From assembly GCA_947375085.1 (NCBI GenBank), contig CANCEQ010000149.1:1-7438 (forward strand): a stretch of 7,438 nt of DNA, in the 5' to 3' direction. The notes beneath the pieces are model-generated. The model was not told the DNA's origin. It ran no database searches and saw nothing but the letters and a program-made list of their open reading frames with translations. The stretch is from Flavobacteriales bacterium. GTDB lineage: Bacteria; Bacteroidota; Bacteroidia; Flavobacteriales; Crocinitomicaceae. Positions 1 through 6,200 of the stretch are shown here, in pieces. The first letter of the stretch is position 1. The number at the start of each line of letters is the position of its first letter. The translations under genes were made by a program, and so were the position numbers.

Positions 1-237
1 AAAAAAGTAAGTTTAAAAAGCAAAAAATCAACTACTTCAATTACAGTAGAATACCCCGATTTTAACTATTTAGGAATATGGGCGAAACCTGGAGGACAAT
101 TTGTATGTATTGAACCTTGGTTAGGAATTTCAGATTCCCATACTACAGAAAAAGATTTTACTAAAAAAGAGGGAATAATTCGATTGGAAGCAAATTCTGA
201 TTTTATCGCTTCCTATCGAATTAGTATAAATGAATAG
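1..237 (+). CDS. Aldose 1-epimerase family protein, C-terminal part (5' end outside window)
   Basis: Frame 1 is open from the first base and ends at TAG 235-237, giving 78 residues of a protein whose start lies to the left. The segment LGIWAKPGGQF followed by VCIEPWLGISDS is the hallmark C-terminal block of the aldose 1-epimerase / galactose mutarotase-like superfamily, close to the LacX-like branch. The Glu of the CIEPW motif (codon 112-114) corresponds to the catalytic general base in characterised mutarotases; that assignment is from family knowledge. The tail KKEGIIRLEANSDF and SYRISI fits the last beta-strands of the sandwich. Family members interconvert alpha and beta anomers of free hexoses in the cytoplasm; the substrate here cannot be told. 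The gene converges on the giant minus-strand gene, with only base 238 between the two stop codons. Its last codons contain a long inverted repeat (176-223). I see no frameshift. The family call is firm, the exact sugar unknown. Confidence 0.88.
   Translation, partial: KKVSLKSKKSTTSITVEYPDFNYLGIWAKPGGQFVCIEPWLGISDSHTTEKDFTKKEGIIRLEANSDFIASYRISINE
176..223 (-). terminator. Inverted repeat inside the epimerase 3' end, likely terminator of the giant gene
   Basis: The arms are 176-191 and 208-223, 16 bases each. They pair at 15 of 16 positions, with one T-T mismatch (185/214), around a 16-base loop (192-207). Read on the minus strand, the hairpin begins 16 bases past the stop codon of the giant gene. 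It is followed, after a short UUCCCUC spacer, by a run of six U (from A163-168 on the plus strand), which resembles an intrinsic terminator although the U-tract is slightly displaced. On the plus strand only weakly T-rich sequence follows, so termination of the epimerase transcript here is less clear. All of it lies within codons of the epimerase (around IRLEA and ASYRI). The structure is directly visible; the terminator function is inferred. Confidence 0.55.
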
Positions 238-238
238 T

Positions 239-3200
239 TTACTTATTTGTAATAATTGAAACAATTCCTGAAATTGCTTTATTATCCTTGTTTTTTATAA
301 TGAAATAATAGGAAGAAACTGGAAGTTCTTTTCCGTCAAGTTTACCATCCCAAGGATTTTTAGAATAATTTTCTATTGTAGATTCAAACATTAATTCACC
401 TTGTCTTGAATAAATGTAAATTGAATTATTAGGAAAAAACACTTCTATATTTTTTAATTCCCATGTATCATTTGTATTATCACCATCTGGAGTGAAAGCG
501 GTTGGAAATGTAAAGTCACAAAGTTTAATTGTAATATCTATTTTACTTTTTTCACTTTTACAGCCATCTTTTTCTTCTATTACGTAATATAATTTATTTC
601 CAATGTTTTTCGATGGCGTAAATGTAGGACCTGAATTAATTTTATTTAAAAGTAGTGAATCTGAAAACCAATTGTAATTACTTAACTGATTTACAATTGG
701 TATAACAATGTCATTTATATTTTGGTTAATACAATATTCTATTTTTGAGTCTGCTAATGGCTTATCAATTTTGTTTTTTACATTTATTAAAATAATATTA
801 CTTGTTACATTAGTATTTGTTGTACAAAAAGCATTTGAAATTAATTCACAAGTGACTTTTTGACCATCAAGTATTTTATTTGTAATAAATGTAGTGCTAA
901 CTTCTGATTGTAATATATTATCAATTTTCCAATTATAAATAGGATTTGTACCTTCGTTTAAAGTTGTAGTTTTAAAAGTAGCATAATCGCCATTACAAAA
1001 TGAATTCAAATTATTTATTTCAGCTATTTGGATTTGAGGAGTAACAATTTGATTCACTTTTATGTTGATTGGATTTGAAAGTGGAGAATTAATAGGTGAT
1101 GCACAAACTGCATCAGAAAGAATTGAACAAGTTATAATTTGTCCATCCGTTATAGTATTTGGTGTAAAAAATTGATTGTTATTATTTTGATCGATTCCAT
1201 CAATAAACCACTTATAAGTAGGGAAAGTGCCTCCATTAGTACATGAAGCCATAAATGTAGCTAAAGATCCACTGCATAAAGGATTAGTTCCGATCGTTTG
1301 TGTTATTACTACAGATGGAGTAACAGATGGAATTAAATTCATATTTATACTGCTTGATGTATGAGAGTTCAATGGATTTGCACAAGTTGCATTCGAAGTA
1401 ATTTCACAAGTTATAGCATCACCATTTACAAGAGAAGTAGGACTAAAAGTAGCAGAATTCCCTACTTGATTTATATTGTTTATTTTCCATTGATAAATTG
1501 GTGTTGTTCCTCCATTTGTAGGTGTAGCAGTATAAGTAGGAGTTATTCCACTGCACATTGGATTTGTTCCAACTGTTTGAGTTATCACAACTGAAGGAAT
1601 AACGGAAGGATTTATGGTCATCACAATAGAATTAGATGTGAGTGATGTAGTAGGATTAGCACATGAAGCATTTGACGTAATAATACAAGTAATTGCATCT
1701 CCATTTACAAGAGCTGAAGGACTAAATGTTGTAGAATTCAGAACTTGATCAATGCCATTTAAAAACCATTGATAGATAGGTGTTGTTCCTCCGTTTGTAG
1801 GCGTAGCGGTAAAAGTAGGAGTTATTCCACTGCACATTGGGTTTGAGCCAGTTGTAAGTGTAATTGAAACTGAAGGTGTAACATTAGGGTTAATTGTCAT
1901 AGTAATGGGTGTTGAAGGAGATGAAATGGAAGGGCTAGCGCATGTAGCATTAGATGTAATTTCGCAAGAGATTGCATCACCATTCACAAGAGAAGACGGG
2001 CTAAAAGTTGCAGAATTCCCTATTTGATTTACATTGTTTATTTTCCATTGATAAATTGGTGTTGTTCCTCCATTTGTAGGATTGGCCGTAAAAGTAGGAG
2101 TCGTTCCGCTGCAGCTAGGATTTGTTCCGACAGTTTGAGTGATCGATACTGAAGGAATTACAGTTGGATTAACTGTCATAGAAATAGAATTAGAGGCCAA
2201 GGAAATTGTAGGGCTCGCACAAGTAGCATTAGAAGTAATTACGCAAGAGATTGCGTCACCATTTTGAAGAGTAGAAGGACTGAAAGTAGCAGAATTCCCT
2301 ATTTGATTAATATTATTGATTTTCCATTGATAAATTGGTGTTGTTCCTCCATTTGTTGGACTTGCTGTAAAAGTAGGTGTAAATCCACTACACATGGAAT
2401 TGGCACCAACTGTTTGGGTAATCGCAACTGAAGGAGTAACAGTCGTGTTAACTATCATTGAAATAGCATTAGAAGCGAGGGAAGTTGTGGGACTAGCACA
2501 AGATGAGTTAGAAGTTATTATACAAGTAATTGCATCGCCATTAACAATTGAAGAAGGACTAAAAGTTGTAGAATTTCCAGCTTGAATAGTACCATTTATA
2601 AACCATTGATAAATTGGCATAGTACCTCCATTTGTAGGTATGGCTGTATAGCTAGGTATAATCCCACTACAAATAGGATTTGAACCCACTGATTGTGTAA
2701 TTAAAACTGACGGAGTAAGTGATAAACTAACTTGAATTGTGATACCATTAGAAGGTAATGAGACAAAAGAAGTTACACAAGCTGCGTTTGAAGTTAATAC
2801 ACAAGTTACGATGTCCTGATCGACTAAGGTTGTTGATGTGAAGTTTACATTATTGTTTAATTGATCTATACCATTTACAAACCATTGATATGTAGGATTG
2901 TTTCCTCCATTTGATGGGATTGCAGAGAAAGTTGTAGAAGCACCACTACACATAGGGTTTGATCCTGAAGTCAAAGAAATTGATACTGAAGGAGTAAGTG
3001 AATTACTTACCTGCATAGTTAAAGGATTAGAAACTAATGAATTTGAAGGATTCGCATAATTTGCATTAGAAGTAAGTATACAGGTAATTATATCTCCATT
3101 GACAAGTGAAGAAGGACTAAAAGTTACAGAATTTCCTATTTGAACACTACCATTTATAAACCACTGATATATAGGCATAGTTCCTCCATTTGTAGGAGTA

Positions 3201-6200
3201 GCAGTAAAAGTAGGAGTTGTTCCATTGCACATCGGATTTGTTCCAATAGTTTGAGAGATTGCTACCGAGGGAGTTACAGTTGGATTAACATTCATGACAA
3301 TAGAATTTGATGCTAATGAAATTGTAGGACTAGCACATGTTGCATTAGAAGTAATTATACATGAAATTGCATCTCCATTTATAAGAGAATTCGGGCTAAA
3401 GCTTGAAGAATTCCCTACTTGAGCAGTATTGTTTATAAACCATTGATAAATAGGATTTAGACCTCCATTAGTAGGGGAGGCAGTAAATGTAGGTGTCGTA
3501 CCACTACATATTGGATTAGAGCCAGATGTAAGTGAAATAGCTACTGAAGGAGTGATATTAGGATTCACTGAAATTGTTATAGGAGTAGAGGCCATCGAAA
3601 TAGTAGGACTCGCACATGTTGCATTAGATGTAATTACACATGTGATTGCATCACCATTTACAAGTGAAGAAGGACTAAAAGTTGGAGAATTACCAACTTG
3701 ATTGACATTGTTGATTTTCCACTGGTAAATAGGAGTAATACCACCATTTATAGGAGTAGCAGTAAAAGTAGGTGTCGTTCCACTACAGATAGGGTTTGTT
3801 CCAACTGTTTGAGAAATCGATACTGAAGGAATAACTGTAGGATTAATAGTCATCAATACAGAATTAGAAGCCACTGATGTAGAAGGACTAGCACATGTAG
3901 CGTTGGAAGTAATTACACACGTAATCGAATTTCCATTTACAAGAGAAGAAGGACTAAAGGTCGATGAATTTCCAACTTGATTGATGTTGTTGATTTTCCA
4001 TTGATATGTAGGAGTTGTTCCTCCATTTGTAGGAGTAGCAGTAAAAGTAGGTGTTGTACCACTACACATTGGATTTGATCCAGTCGTTAATGCAATCGAA
4101 ACGGTAGGTGTTACATTTGGATTCACAGTCATTAGAATAGAATTAGAAGCCACTGAAGTTGTAGGACTAGCACATGTAGCGTTGGAAGTAATTACACATG
4201 TAATCGAATTTCCATTCACAAGAGAAGAAGGACTAAAGGTTGAAGAATTTCCTACTTGATTAACATTGTTGATTTTCCATTGATATGTGGGAGTCGTTCC
4301 TCCATTTGTCGGAGTTGCAGTAAAAGTGGGAGTTGTTCCATTACACATTGGATTAGAACCAGTTGTAAGAGAAATCGAAACTGAAGGTGTAACAGAGGGG
4401 GTAACAGTAATGGTAATAACGTTTGAAGAAACATCAGAAAAGCCAGCTTGTGAAACAAGAGCTTTAAAATAAGTAGTTGAACTTAAAACTCCTGTTGTAT
4501 AAGCAGTAGTTGTGGCTCCTGTTCCTGAAGATACATTCACCCAAGGTCCTGCATTTGTGGTAGATTGCTGCCATTGTATTGTACCAGTTGAACCTGTTAA
4601 TGTTAGATTTGAAGTTAAACCGGAACAAATTGTAGCATTTGAATTGGCTGTACCTGCTACTGGAGCTGTTAAAGATGCAATAGCAATAGTTGATTCCCAT
4701 AATCCTCTTCCATAGGTAGCTGCTCTTAATCTACTCAATGTTGCATCTGTTAAATCGTAAAAAATCTCTAATTCATTCACTTTTACATTTGGTAGACCTG
4801 TATTATAAGCCACCCAATTAGCAGTGCCTTTTTTAAAATAGACACCTAATTCTGTTCCAACAAAAAGTTCTACTTCTGAAGTAACTTGGTTATTTTGAAC
4901 TATGGTATGAATAGGAAGTGATGGTAGTCCGGTTGATATATTTGTCCAAGTTGTTCCTCCATTGATACTTTCAAAAACTCGATTTGTATTGTAAGAACTG
5001 AAAGTAACCCAAAGAGTGTTCGGATCATCGTTTTTAACAGCAATGTAGGTTATATTATTGCCGCCAACAGCTGTAGAAACAGGAAGTGTTCCAGTAATAT
5101 CAGTCCAAGATGTTCCTCCATTGGTAGTTTTAAAGATTTGAGTTGCTGTCGCTGTATATAAATATTGGGTGTTGGAATTGGCTATTGCTATAGATTCTAG
5201 GTAGGTACCTGATGTTAATCCGAAATTTGAAATTTGAGTCCAAGATGTACCTTGATTTGTTGTTTTCCATACATCGTCATATCCAGCGTACAATATTAAA
5301 TTATTTGTTGGGTCCATTATGTATGGGGTGACCCAACTACCTGTAACTGCAGTTCCTCCAACAGTAGGTTCAACATGAACAGAAGATCCCCAATGATTTA
5401 AAGTTCTTGAAATTTGACCTTCTACATATGTTCCATATTGAATATTAGCATTTGTAAAGTCAATAATACATTCCATACCATCGCCTCCTTTTACGTCTGA
5501 CCAAGTTGCGCTTGAATAAAGTTTTGTCCCATTGTCTTGAAGTCCAGTAATCGTTTGATTTTTATCAGTTTTAGAGATTCCTAAACGATAAAGTTGTCCA
5601 ATCCCTAATCCGTTTGATTTGTCTGTCCATGAACTTCCATTATTTGAAGAGAAATACATTCCGCCATCATTACCTTCAAATAAATCTCCATTTGATCTGT
5701 AATTATGAGCATGTTTATCAGCATGAACGACTTGGTATCCAGCACCACTGGTAGACCAATGATTGATTATATTCCAAGTGCTACCTCCATCTGTGGATTT
5801 CCAAGCATTTACACCACCAGCAATGACTATATTAGCATTTGTTGGTGAGGCGGCAATTGTGATATTAGCAAACCCTTGTCCACTCCCAAAATCTTGTCCA
5901 TCAGCAGCGTATCCCATCATGTTGAGATTTATTCCATCTAGAACTAAAGAAAAGGTAGCTCCACTATCGGTAGATTTGTATATTCCGTAAAGTCCTCCTG
6001 TTGATACTGATGCAGCAGCTCCATTCGGTCTCCCGGCAACAATTGCATAAACCCATGTTGGCTGATTTGGTGAAATAGCTAATTCAACCCTTTTTCCATT
6101 TGCATTGTTATAGGTAATATTCCAAGTTGTACCTCCATCAGTTGAAGTATAGATTTTCCCTGTTTTGGTAGATCCGTATAATGTATTAAAATCACCTGGC

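Noticed and set aside
254..266. Short perfect inverted repeat AATTG-AAA-CAATT as a terminator for the epimerase
   Set aside because: The stem is only five AT-rich pairs, with no T-run directly after it. It lies inside the CHU_C coding region and is probably chance.
758..4384. Regular repeats as a possible CRISPR array or minisatellite
   Set aside because: The whole array is one open frame with protein-level conservation in phase. There are no short identical repeats with unique spacers.
4252..4715. Several small open frames on both strands within the giant gene (for example 4287-4472 plus, 4464-4700 minus, 1361-1594 plus, 2394-2585 plus)
   Set aside because: They lie opposite or out of frame to strongly conserved repeat or propeller coding sequence. 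Their translations look like low-complexity shadows, and similar ones recur because the repeat recurs.
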